DNA of 64,000 nucleotides from Naumovozyma dairenensis CBS 421. Taxonomy: Eukaryota > Ascomycota > Saccharomycetes > Saccharomycetales > Saccharomycetaceae. Of this stretch, positions 50,887 to 61,545 are shown piece after piece; the stretch's first letter is position 1; every line of letters begins with the position of its first letter. The notes below the pieces were generated by a model. The model was given only the letters and a program-made list of their open reading frames with translations. It did not search any database and had not been told where the DNA came from. Location: contig NC_016480.1 in the NCBI RefSeq assembly GCF_000227115.2, positions 806,001 to 870,000 on the forward strand, in the 5' to 3' direction. The position numbers and the translations under genes are program-made.

Positions 50887-53010
50887 TTATTTATCCAATC
50901 GTCCCCTCTGTTCTTTCCATATGGCCAAATTTTTCTCAGCATATGCTCTCATATATTGCGAATATTGTTTCAATATAGTTGACATCTCTTCCCCTCTTTC
51001 TTTAGAAAATTTCGGTAATTCTTCATCTTTTATAACTTTAGAAATAATCTCCATATCATCTTCTGTCACGGACACAGATTCCTTCAGTAGTTCAATATCC
51101 TTTGATAAACTTTTACAAGTCATACGTGGGTCCATATCTTTATTAACAACCGAATCTTTAACGATAGTAGCAAATTTATTAAAACTATTAAGAAATTTCC
51201 CGCTATAAGTTCTCGGTTCCTGAGGTGGACGTGCCAAATTAATAACGTGACTCTTAGCAGTTTCACTATCAATAAACTTATCTAAATGTTCATTAGCTAC
51301 ATTCTGTTGCCTCAACTTTTCAAATTGGTGTGATTTACTGTCCAATGATTTCTTAATCATATTCAGTTGTAAGTATTTCATTTTTCGATATTTAATTAAT
51401 TCTCTCGCTGCTCCCATCATATATATTGATTCATTCAATGGCTCATTAATATTAAAGTATAATTTATTGACCAACTCATCCAAGGTGCTAGCTGATGACC
51501 CGTAGCTTCCACTAACGTAAAGCAATTCACCGAATAGTTCATGATTTTCTGGTTCAAGATTTGATAGATTCAGAAATAATTCTGATATTTCTTTCATGTC
51601 ATTCCCAATATCATGTAATGTTTTCGTTATTCTTCTATTATGTTTATAAATGCCATTGTTTAGTAATGTTTCGTATTGCTTATAATCTTGTTCGATAAAA
51701 GAGAATGGATCCTTTGGATCTTCTGGTATCGAATCTGTATTATCTCTTGGTAGCACTAGTTGTGTCGATGAATTTGGGATAGGTAATGATGCATGTATTC
51801 TTGTAGTGGTTGTTGGATCTAATGGATTACATTGTAAGACATTTTTGGGCAACGTGGAGAATGTGGGCGAACTATTTAAAAAATCTTTCCAATTTGCATT
51901 GTTTGAACTTAAGAAATCTTGCATGATCGAAGTTTTCATTATTTCATCATTTTTCAGAAGTTTCTTTAAAAATTGTGTTAGCATTCGAACACGATGTCGT
52001 ATCAATTTTTCATCCGAATTATTAATCGTTCCATTAATTATTGACAATGAAAGATCGACCGATGTTTGAGCATTTGTTGGAAGTTGATAATTTGATGTTG
52101 CTCCAGTGATTACCTTACCGTAATTCTTTATTGATTGCTTTTCAGGAATCGGAGGTATTAGAACCATAGGGAATAATCTAACAAGAATATTTCTTAAACT
52201 TTCAAAATCACTATATCTTCTCTTAACGGAAGAATCATTATATTTTATCGTGTAAGCTATGTAGCTTCTTCCTTGCCCTTCTGATATTTTCGTCGCATCC
52301 AGTATTTTACATACGGGTTGATTTTCTGTACTATGGCTTGATTGATTTTCAATATCTTTAGAGTAAATTTTTGGAGTTGATTTCTCGTGTTCATTCAAAG
52401 AATTAATGGTACCTTTATCTTTAGTATTTGGGGAAGCACTGTGATCCAAGCGTAGAAGGCCAGTATCATCCTTATTATTTCTATAAGCTTCGTTGGGATT
52501 AATTAGGTCTTTACTTTTCTTAGTTAAACTGGTGGTCAGTTCAGTTTTAGAAGCATTCGTTTCCTTTGACACATCTTTTTCGATATCTTGTTCTGAATTG
52601 GTTTTATCTTCATCAATTTGATCAACTTTACCAACCACGCCATCCTCATTTGGATGATTGTTTGGAGAAGACTCCATGAACGGGTTATCCTTCTCCAACA
52701 AAGCAGTATGTACCATTATAGGCTCAAGTTTACTTGAACTGGAAATATTGGCATCATTTTTCGTCTCTTTAATGGGATTGTTACTGTTATCTTCATTACT
52801 CGCGTCAGAATGGGGGGAAACCACTTGCTTATTCTCTTCAGTTATGTCATCACTAAGCATCTGCGCATCTTTAAAATCTTGGAAAATTTCTGATTCTGTT
52901 GCCTTATCATCTATTGATTCTGCCGATCCTTCCATGAGTTTTGGGGTATCATTACTTTTATTATTGGTAGTGTTTTTGCTAACGTTACTATTGTCCATTT
53001 TTGAAACCAT
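50887..53010 (-). CDS. ATG20: Sorting nexin Atg20 (Snx42)
   Basis: Atg20 pairs with Snx4/Atg24, binds PI3P and acts in the Cvt pathway, selective autophagy and endosome-to-Golgi recycling. The ATG at 53008-53010 gives 707 residues (640 in S. cerevisiae). The first 240 residues are disordered and acidic. The PX domain is at about 240-370, with YTIKYNDSSVKRRYSDFESLRNIL (the RYSDF PI3P pocket) and the proline loop IPPIPEKQ. The C-terminus is a BAR domain of long helices (LDELVNKLYFNINEPLNESIYMMGAARELIKYR; KEQRGRLDK at the end). It is divergent from TRM3. Confidence 0.95.
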   Translation of the reverse strand: MVSKMDNSNVSKNTTNNKSNDTPKLMEGSAESIDDKATESEIFQDFKDAQMLSDDITEENKQVVSPHSDASNEDNSNNPIKETKNDANISSSSKLEPIMVHTALLEKDNPFMESSPNNHPNEDGVVGKVDQIDEDKTNSEQDIEKDVSKETNASKTELTTSLTKKSKDLINPNEAYRNNKDDTGLLRLDHSASPNTKDKGTINSLNEHEKSTPKIYSKDIENQSSHSTENQPVCKILDATKISEGQGRSYIAYTIKYNDSSVKRRYSDFESLRNILVRLFPMVLIPPIPEKQSIKNYGKVITGATSNYQLPTNAQTSVDLSLSIINGTINNSDEKLIRHRVRMLTQFLKKLLKNDEIMKTSIMQDFLSSNNANWKDFLNSSPTFSTLPKNVLQCNPLDPTTTTRIHASLPIPNSSTQLVLPRDNTDSIPEDPKDPFSFIEQDYKQYETLLNNGIYKHNRRITKTLHDIGNDMKEISELFLNLSNLEPENHELFGELLYVSGSYGSSASTLDELVNKLYFNINEPLNESIYMMGAARELIKYRKMKYLQLNMIKKSLDSKSHQFEKLRQQNVANEHLDKFIDSETAKSHVINLARPPQEPRTYSGKFLNSFNKFATIVKDSVVNKDMDPRMTCKSLSKDIELLKESVSVTEDDMEIISKVIKDEELPKFSKERGEEMSTILKQYSQYMRAYAEKNLAIWKEQRGRLDK

Positions 53011-53260
53011 TGTCCCTTAAATGTTTCTGAAGTAGACGTACAAATTGTGGTTCGCTAATGAAAGGTAGAAAATAAACGTATTGTAGACAATGTAACACTG
53101 CTAGGTCTTATCCTTCCTGGGGATATAAATGGGATATTAGGTCGACTAGTGGTTCCTTATCAAAGCTAAACATCTTTCCATCTATCTATCGTGTGTTCAC
53201 CACATAGAAACGTTGCCAGTTGATGTTATTTTCGTATTCGCATCGCTCCATCGCAGGAGT

Positions 53261-53431
53261 AACCCTAACAGAAACTAAAGGTCATGTGCAAAACACTCAA
53301 GGTCAACACCTAGGGTTCGTTTAAGCTTATTTAGGGTCCAAATTTATTAGTTCTAATTTTTGTCCCCTAGATACCCTAAACCAATTACAAAATAAGACAC
53401 GAATGATCCAAAAACCTAAACCCAAACCCTA
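53261..53431. promoter_or_regulatory. Cluster of five TTAGGG-type (Tbf1-like) sites upstream of TRM3
   Basis: AACCCTAA is at 53261-53268, TAGGGT at 53312-53317, TTAGGGT at 53332-53338, ACCCTAA at 53374-53380 and AACCCTA at 53425-53431. Tbf1 binds such sites at subtelomeres and at snoRNA and other promoters in yeasts. Five within 170 bp is far from chance in AT-rich DNA. They lie in the 618-bp ATG20-TRM3 divergent region. Confidence 0.6.
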
Positions 53432-53628
53432 TCTAAGCCTTGTTTCTAGGGGCCTTCGAAAGTTCCTCCTTTGATATTTTTTTAATTACATTAAATTCTT
53501 ATAATAGCAAGATGAGGAGGTTTTTTTAAAGTGATGAGCAACAATTAAGAAACCGAATAGGCTCAATTCACAACTTCTCATTCATTGACATCACCTATAA
53601 TCATATTAAGCATTAAAACCGACTCAAA

Positions 53629-56600
53629 ATGTCATCTAGCGGGTTAATTACAAAAATATTGGGCCCTGATGACCAATTGAAGCTGGTAACAGAATTAATT
53701 GAACATGATCAATTAGAACAACTTCTAGAAATTTGCAACATTAGCGAACTGGACTTATCAAGAGACCCACAAACGATCGACAACCTATTTCATAAGATCC
53801 AACAAAGATTTGACCTCAATTTCCATGATCTGAGGGAACGTACTGACTCTAATTTAAATCAATTGAACGAATATTTGGAAAATAAAGATGCTCAAATTCT
53901 AGCCCAATTGATTGCTCAAACTAATGAATTATGGAAGAAATTTGATGCTTGGGTTACTAATAAGATTTTACAATATATTTTATCTAATCATAAGAAATTG
54001 TTTGATGCGGAATTTTATAATGAAATTATGGCACGGTTTTTGAACAATGATAAAATGAGTTATGATATAGAAGCTATCGAAAATATTGAAGAATTTGAAA
54101 TAGTATATGATTTACATTTATTAGAATCTGTTTACTTATTTGAAGATCCTACCAGAAAGCCATTAGTTTCAAATACTTCAGATAGACTATTGCTACCTCT
54201 TTTGTCATGCAATATTGAAACTATTGCAACCGGTGCATCCAAATTAATGAGATGGAGAATTATAGCAATCCATGAAACTTGTAATATAGATCAAGAGTTT
54301 GATAAATTAACATGGTCATTACTGAAAGATTTATATGTGGCTGGCAAGGAAGCTAGTTGGAAACAAAAAAATTATTTATCATTTTTACTTCGAATCTTAT
54401 CTGATAAAAAGATGTCACCGGAACTAATCAAGTTTGTTCAGACTGAGCAATATTGGGTCCATCTTCAAGATTCACTTAATCATACCGTTCACGAGCTTAG
54501 GAAACTGGGATTATCGATCTTAAAGTTAACTATTCAATGTCTATCTGAAGGGATTGATGCATTCACAACCACCTCTTTCCACTGGGATCCATCGAAGGTC
54601 GAGGAAATTACAGAGACATGGAAAAGGTTTACAACTTTATATGAAATTGTTGCATTAGATACAGCATTGAATCAGCTCCATGCTGCTAATGCTGATATTA
54701 TTGGTCTTTTTGACGATGCCACTATATATCCAAGTTGGGGGTTAATTTTATTTTCTACAGGATTAATGGCCTCCATGGAAAGTGTTAGAAAATATACAAT
54801 GTCTTTAGTTTTTGAAGTAAGAGACGCTGCTGTCTTTTCTACAAACACATCGATTTTATTAGAAACAATATTACCATCCATGATGCAAGCTCATTATTAT
54901 AACACTGACAAATTATTATGTCCATATGGTGATAGAGTTGCATTGTTTGTTTGTGACATACTCTCTCAACCAGTTGACGAAGTACATCACTCCAATTTGC
55001 TTCTTGATTTATTTAAGCTGTTAATCAAAGAGGGTACTTCATTCGATCCAGCTAGAATATACGTATCAATTGGTGTATTAAAATTTTTAGAAGTCAATCA
55101 TGCCAATATCTTATCGTATGATCATTTGAATTTAATCAAGAAATTATACGAATTTGAAAGTGAAGATGAAGTTTTCCAAACCACGATTCAAACAATTTAT
55201 TTGAAGTTTCTCCTGTATGTGCATCCAACTATTGAACCAAGTCATTGGATCCAGACCATGGTTTCTCATTTATATTGGAATAAAGGATCATATAGATATT
55301 TATCACCATTGTTAGATTCGTTTAGAGATGTTGCCGTCTCAAGGTTCAATCCCAATAACACCACGGAACAACTTCAATTTACTATTGGAAATGAACCAAC
55401 TTTTGATGCCTTGACTTTAATATTATTCGACGATCAAGAAGTTGAAATTACAAATGAAATTATATTTGAAATTATTAAATCTAAAGAACATGTTAAGGTA
55501 TTATCCTCAGAGAAAGTAGTTAATGTTTTAATTACATTACTATCTGGAACAGAAAATGATGATGTGTATTTAGATAGTTACACATTAGCAGATTATGAAG
55601 GATTCACTGCCAGTACTTGGAACTCATTGAATATCAGTCCATTATGGGTTTCAATCAGGGACAAATTTTCTCCAGAGAAGTTTAAATTCTTCGTCTCAAT
55701 TTTTAAAAAGATGGTTAGCGATAGCATTCAAAACTTCCATATAAATGCCGATGAGGTTCTGAGTTTATATGGCAAAATTACAGAGTATCTTCAAGAATTT
55801 CCAAAACATAAGGAAAATTTCAGGGTTAAGGATGTAATTTATGGTACCTATTTTGACTTCCTTTTGGTGTTCCTCAAGATAAATTTTTTAGATGAAGAAA
55901 AAGATGAACTCAGAAAGATCTTAAATATGGTTGATTCAAACATACATCAAGACAATGGGAATTACTTGGGGAACTTGGGCGTCACGAAAATATGTCAATT
56001 TCTATTAGATACCTATGTTGTGATTAATCCAAAGACTGAACCTGAAGTGGACGAAAAAAATTCCTCAATTATTCATTTCATCTTTGATAATATGATATCC
56101 ATATGGGATGTTATCAGCACAGACCGGCTTGTATTAAAAGAACGTGAATTATATCTATCATTATTAAAGACGATCTTCCATCCTTCTATATTATATATGG
56201 CATCATTACCAATAGCAGCCCACGGCATGGTTTCTAGATTCGAACAATACGGCAAAGATATTATTAGTCACGGATTCTCTAGAAGAGGATTATTACCATT
56301 GCTTGGGTTGCAAATATGCAAATTCATGGAGAAATACGGTAAGACATTGAATAATGACGCTATTGATTATTGGTGGTTAATTAAAATTATATCATTGTGT
56401 TTCATTCAACCACAAATGTCAGTTAATATTTTCAAATTGAAACCTGTCATTGCTCATTTATTTGATAAGAAATTAAGTCTTTATTTTATTAAGGGTAGTG
56501 GATTATATGAAGAAGTTTATGGTTCTGAAGAGATTTCTAGTAGAGTTTTAATTATTAATAGTATGTTATTGAGTTCTGATTATTTCAAAATTCAATTCAT

Positions 56601-57969
56601 TTCTGAACTTGTCAAGAGAAATAATTTGTTGATTTCCAAGAAGAGAATTGATGGTCCCGAGGAAACTGAAAGATTATTATTATGGGAATTATTATTAATG
56701 TGCCGCCATCAATCTGCTTCAACATTGGATATTTCAAAGGATATTAAAGATATGATATTATCTAATATAACTATGGAGGAAGGTTCTCCATTGGTAAGAA
56801 CGTATAAAGAATGGTTTATTGCATATAATTTTGCTAAAAAATTTAACGAAAAGAAAGCCACTGAAATCGAAGATTTTATTTTCGAACTTTTAGTGGATCA
56901 TAGTAAACCAATTCAAGTAGTCAGTGCAGAAAAGATATGCTTCTTAGTTCTTAAGGCATTGACTATTGAAGGTAAATTTGATGTAACGAGGTTACTAGAA
57001 AGATTTATTTCTAATATTGTTCCTAATGCAACATCGAATAAACCATTAGTGAGACATTTTTCCAATTCTTTAATGTTATCATTCTGGCCTATTTTCGAGA
57101 CTTCCATTAAGAATGCAACATTGAAGAGTATTCTTAAGAATTTATTTTTAAATGCACAGAAGACTCAATTATTTGGTAAATATAGAGCTGGTGATGCTAA
57201 TATTTGGGATTTATATGATGATTTGACGCTAGTATCCATATTTGGTGGTGTTATTAGGAAGATTACTGATCATGCTGCACCATATATTTCTGAGATGACA
57301 TTTAAGAAATATTTAATCAATAAGGACTTATTTCCTATGGGTAAAGATGAAAATACATTATGGTTGAATAAGAGAAGTAGTCTTGAAGCAACAATAAGTG
57401 GCAGTGAGGATCTTACTGAAAAAGGGTTTCAATTACAAACGAAGAGTGGAGCATGGGAAACCGTATTGGATATCGATACGAAGAAATCCAACGAGATGGT
57501 TAAACGTTCAGATTTAATAGTTGTTGCATCATTAGTGGACAAACCTCCAAATTTAGGAGGTATTTGCAGATTATGTGATGTTTTAGGTGTGGGATTATTG
57601 ACCGTTCAAGACATTAAAGTTAAAAATCATCCACAATTTAAGAATGTTGCCGTTACAGCGGATAGGTGGATGCCCATGGAGGAAGTTCCTGTAGACGGTA
57701 TTGTTGAATTTATGAAATTAAAGAAAAGAGAAGGGTATTCATTGATTGGGCTAGAACAAACAGATAAATCTGTGAAACTTGATAATGATTATAGATTCCC
57801 ACGAAAATGCTTGATATTATTAGGAACTGAAGCGCATGGTATTCCAGGTCCATTATTGAATGAATTAGATTTATGTTTGGAGATTAAACAATTTGGGGTC
57901 ATTAGATCTATGAATATACAAACAGCCACTGCGGTGATTGTTCAATCATATACAGTACAACATATGTGA
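53629..57969 (+). CDS. TRM3: tRNA (guanosine-18-2'-O)-methyltransferase Trm3
   Basis: Trm3 methylates the ribose of G18 in several tRNAs. The ATG at 53629 gives 1446 residues, against about 1436 in S. cerevisiae. Over 1200 residues form a helical-repeat N-terminal region. The SPOUT catalytic domain occupies about residues 1290-1446: LIVVASLVDKPPNLGGICRLCDVLGVG (motif 1), ILLGTEAHGIPGPLLNELD (motif 2) and SMNIQTATAVIVQSY (motif 3, the knot and SAM pocket). All three motifs are intact. In S. cerevisiae RRP42 lies between TRM3 and TMA17; here only about 190 bp separate the two. Confidence 0.98.
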   Translation: MSSSGLITKILGPDDQLKLVTELIEHDQLEQLLEICNISELDLSRDPQTIDNLFHKIQQRFDLNFHDLRERTDSNLNQLNEYLENKDAQILAQLIAQTNELWKKFDAWVTNKILQYILSNHKKLFDAEFYNEIMARFLNNDKMSYDIEAIENIEEFEIVYDLHLLESVYLFEDPTRKPLVSNTSDRLLLPLLSCNIETIATGASKLMRWRIIAIHETCNIDQEFDKLTWSLLKDLYVAGKEASWKQKNYLSFLLRILSDKKMSPELIKFVQTEQYWVHLQDSLNHTVHELRKLGLSILKLTIQCLSEGIDAFTTTSFHWDPSKVEEITETWKRFTTLYEIVALDTALNQLHAANADIIGLFDDATIYPSWGLILFSTGLMASMESVRKYTMSLVFEVRDAAVFSTNTSILLETILPSMMQAHYYNTDKLLCPYGDRVALFVCDILSQPVDEVHHSNLLLDLFKLLIKEGTSFDPARIYVSIGVLKFLEVNHANILSYDHLNLIKKLYEFESEDEVFQTTIQTIYLKFLLYVHPTIEPSHWIQTMVSHLYWNKGSYRYLSPLLDSFRDVAVSRFNPNNTTEQLQFTIGNEPTFDALTLILFDDQEVEITNEIIFEIIKSKEHVKVLSSEKVVNVLITLLSGTENDDVYLDSYTLADYEGFTASTWNSLNISPLWVSIRDKFSPEKFKFFVSIFKKMVSDSIQNFHINADEVLSLYGKITEYLQEFPKHKENFRVKDVIYGTYFDFLLVFLKINFLDEEKDELRKILNMVDSNIHQDNGNYLGNLGVTKICQFLLDTYVVINPKTEPEVDEKNSSIIHFIFDNMISIWDVISTDRLVLKERELYLSLLKTIFHPSILYMASLPIAAHGMVSRFEQYGKDIISHGFSRRGLLPLLGLQICKFMEKYGKTLNNDAIDYWWLIKIISLCFIQPQMSVNIFKLKPVIAHLFDKKLSLYFIKGSGLYEEVYGSEEISSRVLIINSMLLSSDYFKIQFISELVKRNNLLISKKRIDGPEETERLLLWELLLMCRHQSASTLDISKDIKDMILSNITMEEGSPLVRTYKEWFIAYNFAKKFNEKKATEIEDFIFELLVDHSKPIQVVSAEKICFLVLKALTIEGKFDVTRLLERFISNIVPNATSNKPLVRHFSNSLMLSFWPIFETSIKNATLKSILKNLFLNAQKTQLFGKYRAGDANIWDLYDDLTLVSIFGGVIRKITDHAAPYISEMTFKKYLINKDLFPMGKDENTLWLNKRSSLEATISGSEDLTEKGFQLQTKSGAWETVLDIDTKKSNEMVKRSDLIVVASLVDKPPNLGGICRLCDVLGVGLLTVQDIKVKNHPQFKNVAVTADRWMPMEEVPVDGIVEFMKLKKREGYSLIGLEQTDKSVKLDNDYRFPRKCLILLGTEAHGIPGPLLNELDLCLEIKQFGVIRSMNIQTATAVIVQSYTVQHM

Positions 57970-58156
57970 TCGCCCCTTTCTCTATATATATATAACAGAT
58001 TTTTCTTACTGTAATTTTGATTTACTTACTTTACTTATTTAATTTGAATATGGAAAATCTTATACTGAAGAACATATTAGTATGTTATGCAACGAAAGTA
58101 TTAGTGAAGAATATAATCTTTTTTTGGGATAGGTCATCTCTAATTAGTATTTGTGC

Positions 58157-58588
58157 TCATAAGTAAATTTGGTTAGGAGTTGCATTTTGCTGTGTATTGT
58201 TATCACTGTCAATATTTTTTGACTTGATATTTTCGTTGGTAGCTTTACCACTTGTTCTAAAGATATGTTCTTGTGTTAAAGCTTCCAATCTTTGAGAGTA
58301 GTTTTTCAATACAATATTATTTTCATTCATAGAATCCTTGAATAGTTGTAAGTCTGATTCATCAATGGTTTCCACTTCGGAAGTATCCTCATCTTCTTCT
58401 TCATGGTGGTGATTGCCTTCCAATTTGGCAATATATTTAGCTAATTTATCATTAGATCTCTCCAAATGATGAACACTGTTTTCGATTTCCCTTTGAATGT
58501 TGAAAAGTTCATCTGAGGACATATCTCTGATGGCTACTTTGAAAGCATCTATTTTAATTGGTCTTTTTAGTGAACTTGAAGTGGACAT
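58157..58588 (-). CDS. TMA17: Tma17, proteasome assembly chaperone
   Basis: Tma17 (ADC17) is a stress-induced chaperone that helps pair Rpt6 with Rpt3 during base assembly. The first ATG in frame is 58586-58588 (MSTSSSLKRPIKIDAFKVAI), giving 143 residues (150 in S. cerevisiae). The upstream frame begins with TTG. Conserved are the helical hairpin MSSDELFNIQREIENSVHHLERSNDKLAKYIAKLEG and ESDLQLFKDSMNENNIVLKNYSQRLEALTQE, and the hydrophobic end NQIYL. Stress-type sites lie upstream. Confidence 0.95.
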   Translation of the reverse strand: MSTSSSLKRPIKIDAFKVAIRDMSSDELFNIQREIENSVHHLERSNDKLAKYIAKLEGNHHHEEEDEDTSEVETIDESDLQLFKDSMNENNIVLKNYSQRLEALTQEHIFRTSGKATNENIKSKNIDSDNNTQQNATPNQIYL

Positions 58589-59803
58589 TTTCGTATGCAG
58601 TGGTTTAGTTGATGGCGAGAATTCTTGTTGATATAAAGCTAATTTGAAATGTTCAACTGCGTTTTGAACAATAGGGTTTTCTAGCTTCAATTGAGACAGA
58701 CAGACAATGGAAGGTTGTTAATTAGTTTCTAGAACTGAATCTTATGTGTCGGAACATTGACTTCAGGGACCTTTAACTTCTGTTCTAAACATTGTCCCCT
58801 CCTGTCCCCTCACTTCCCTTGCATTCTCTTCCCCTCGCGTCGCCACGGCGCGAAGAGAAAACAAATTTGTTGATTTTCTTCATCTGTTTTCATATATGAA
58901 TGTTATTATATAATATGGAATATATGATATGATCTGATATATCGTATAGGATTAACCATACCTGTTTAATATCTAGGTAGTGGATCCTATGGGTACCACA
59001 GTCTAAAGAGCACATTTCTTGAAGAGGGGCGGTTGTAAATTGAACTTGAAGTGAAGTGCGTATGTACGTATATTCACTTTACGCTGTTGGGTGCGGAGAT
59101 GAGAGGGCTGGGCGGCTAAATATAAAATAGAGAGAAGCTCGCTTTTGAAACAACGTCTTAAATATATACATATTATTATGGTTTGATATTAAGGGAAAGT
59201 AAACTAAAACACAATGCTTATAAGAGTTGTGCCTTCGCTATATACAACACATACACACTGGTATAGATGCAGCACATAAGTTCCTTGTTCTGTATAACTG
59301 CATATATCTATACCTTATGTATATCTCAACCGGTCTTTCAGGGGCAGCTGTATAGACTACAACTAACTAGATTGCCCTTGAAGAAAATAAAAAAGAGCTC
59401 TAACATATATAATATGTTTTGACATTCTTACACGACTAACTAATATCCTATTCTTATACAATTACGTAGATATTTAAGATGATAGTTATTTCTATCATAG
59501 CTCCTTCCTCTTCTAGAGGACCCCTCCCGTACAAATCTGAAAAACAAGATAAAGTCAAATAAAGGTAATGAAACCAGATCGCGGTTTAAAGAGTTTAATT
59601 ACATTTTAGCTAGCAATAGAAACAACAAGGCAGCATAGTAACAATCGCCTAGCATATTAAGAAATCCGAAACAGGTTTCTATTCGAAAGAAAAAGTTTTG
59701 TTCGCAAGACGTCATCACAAATCCAATATTTATACCCACCCTACAAACTTTTTGCCCAAAGCAATACAATATACAATACCGTTAAGTCGTAAATACCCTT
59801 TCG
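58589..59803. promoter_or_regulatory. TMA17-HEM25 divergent region with STRE cluster
   Basis: CCCCT (STRE core for Msn2/4) occurs at 58796-58800, 58806-58810 and 58831-58835, 210-250 bp upstream of TMA17, matching its known stress induction. A CG-rich patch at about 58832-58853 follows. The remaining 900 bp is AT-rich with no gene. This is the right-hand junction of the flipped CYK3-TMA17 segment; no repeat shared with 41759-42505 is evident by eye. Confidence 0.5.
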
Positions 59804-60736
59804 ATGACAGAAAGTTCATCCTCAAAGACAACAGTGCATCTCGTAGGTGGATTTCTTGGTGGTTTAAGTTCAGCAGTGACCCTTCAACCATTGGATCTCC
59901 TGAAAACAAGAATACAACAACATAAAGGGTCCACGTTATTGACTGCATTAAAAGAAATTAAAAATCCATTACAATTTTGGAGAGGAACATTACCATCAGC
60001 ATTAAGAACATCAATCGGTAGTGGCTTATATTTATCATGTTTAAATATTATGAGAACCACTTTAGTTAAAGAAAGATCTACTCTTCTACCATCTTCTACA
60101 TCGACATCGCCCTCATCCATTGGATCATTTGGTAAAAGTAGTAAATTACCACAATTAACCATGTCAGAAAACTTAATAACTGGTGCACTAGCAAGGGGTC
60201 TCGTTGGTTGCATTACCATGCCCATCACGGTATTGAAAGTAAGATATGAATCCACATTTTATCATTATAAAAGCTTGAATGAAGCCATAATAAATATTTA
60301 CACTACAGAAGGTACCAAGGGGTTCTTTCGAGGAGTTGGTGCAACTTGTCTTAGAGATGCTCCCTATGCTGGGTTATATGTCTTATTATATGAGAAATCG
60401 AAACAAATTGTGCCGAAATTCTTGCCCACTGCTTTGATTCATTATGATAAGAATGGGAAATATAATATGTCTACTTCTACTTTGGTGAACTCTACAAGTG
60501 CGTTTATATCGGCAAGCTTGGCCACTACCGCGACAGCACCACTTGATACTATAAAGACAAGGATGCAATTGGATCCTAAAGTGTTTAATGGGTTTTTCAA
60601 AACAGTGTATATTATTGTAAGGAAAGAATCTGTTCTTAATCTGTTTAGTGGACTGAGTATGAGATTAACTAGGAAAGCATTAAGCGCTGGGATCGCATGG
60701 GGCATATATGAAGATTTAATCAAAAGATTCATGTAA
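59804..60736 (+). CDS. HEM25: Mitochondrial glycine carrier Hem25
   Basis: Hem25 (SLC25A38) imports glycine into mitochondria for heme synthesis. The ATG at 59804 gives 310 residues (307 in S. cerevisiae). Three mitochondrial-carrier repeats are visible, with signatures PLDLLKTRIQ (near residue 29), MPITVLKVRYE (near 140) and PLDTIKTRMQLD (near 246). The second has the Thr-Val-Leu variant typical of this carrier. Matching matrix-gate motifs (FWRGTLPSALRTSIGSGLYL, FFRGVGATCLRDAPYAGLYV) follow the repeats. YFH1, an iron-handling gene, is the next gene. Confidence 0.97.
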   Translation: MTESSSSKTTVHLVGGFLGGLSSAVTLQPLDLLKTRIQQHKGSTLLTALKEIKNPLQFWRGTLPSALRTSIGSGLYLSCLNIMRTTLVKERSTLLPSSTSTSPSSIGSFGKSSKLPQLTMSENLITGALARGLVGCITMPITVLKVRYESTFYHYKSLNEAIINIYTTEGTKGFFRGVGATCLRDAPYAGLYVLLYEKSKQIVPKFLPTALIHYDKNGKYNMSTSTLVNSTSAFISASLATTATAPLDTIKTRMQLDPKVFNGFFKTVYIIVRKESVLNLFSGLSMRLTRKALSAGIAWGIYEDLIKRFM

Positions 60737-60981
60737 AAGAAAGCTTTAGTTTTTGCTAAATAACTACGAAATAGTACCACCTTCAGCTTTGTAATAATCT
60801 TGATTGTAACTAAGTAAGAAAGGAAGAGATGATTTATAATGTGTAATAAGAGAGAAAGTAAAACTTTATAGAATCACGAATTTAATATAATTGATTATGA
60901 TTATTTTTTACAGGTTATAGATATGATACTTTTTCATTCCTCTTGTCAGTCTATTCAACTTTATTATAGAAGAACGAAAGT

Positions 60982-61545
60982 TTATTTCTTTAAGTTAACT
61001 TCCGTACCTGGAATCGCATCATTGAGTTCTTTTTGAAGTACGTCGAGTAATTTGTTACCGTTCCTTAACGATATCCATTGTTTCTTATAAAAATCAAATC
61101 TATCTGGTCCTGATATAGGTGATGCAAACCAAATTTGTTTATTAGGCGGTTGTTTATTGATGACATACGCCCCTATAGCTGGAACCTCCAAAGTCATCAC
61201 ACCATGACTCAAGTCTACTTCAGTAATATCGTTCGGATATTCATCACTTACCATCTCAAGTTTTTCTAGTAAGTTATTCAAAAAGCTATCTGCTTCTACA
61301 TGGTATGTTTGAAGCGGTAAATTTAAAATCTCTTCAGGGATATCTCGTCCATCTGTAGAGGAGGCATATTCTCTTTTAAGCAACATATTGCTGACTATAT
61401 TAGCCCCATAATGTGTTTTCTTAGCTGCAAGGTATTGACGATTTAAGCAATGATATTGTAAGTGTCTTGTAAAGATTGGATTGATAAGAGTAGGGAATAA
61501 TCTTAATCGAGAAATTCTAACAACGGATCCTCTAGATAATGACAT
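60982..61545 (-). CDS. YFH1: Frataxin Yfh1
   Basis: Yfh1 is a matrix protein that stimulates Fe-S cluster assembly on Isu1 with Nfs1-Isd11. The ATG at 61543-61545 gives 187 residues (174 in S. cerevisiae). The first 55-60 residues are basic and hydroxylated, a mitochondrial presequence. The fold then begins with the acidic helix EADSFLNNLLEKLEMVSDEY, continues with the strands ITEVDLSHGVMTLEVP, YVINKQPPNKQIWFASPISGPDRFDF, and ends with the C-terminal helix LLDVLQKELNDAIPG. Residues of the iron-binding acidic ridge and the Isu-contact QIWFASP strand are present. Confidence 0.98.
   Translation of the reverse strand: MSLSRGSVVRISRLRLFPTLINPIFTRHLQYHCLNRQYLAAKKTHYGANIVSNMLLKREYASSTDGRDIPEEILNLPLQTYHVEADSFLNNLLEKLEMVSDEYPNDITEVDLSHGVMTLEVPAIGAYVINKQPPNKQIWFASPISGPDRFDFYKKQWISLRNGNKLLDVLQKELNDAIPGTEVNLKK

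Noticed and set aside
53551..53628. Box C-like GTGATGA near TRM3, suggested by the Tbf1-like sites
   Set aside because: No box D and no terminal stem were found before the TRM3 start codon.
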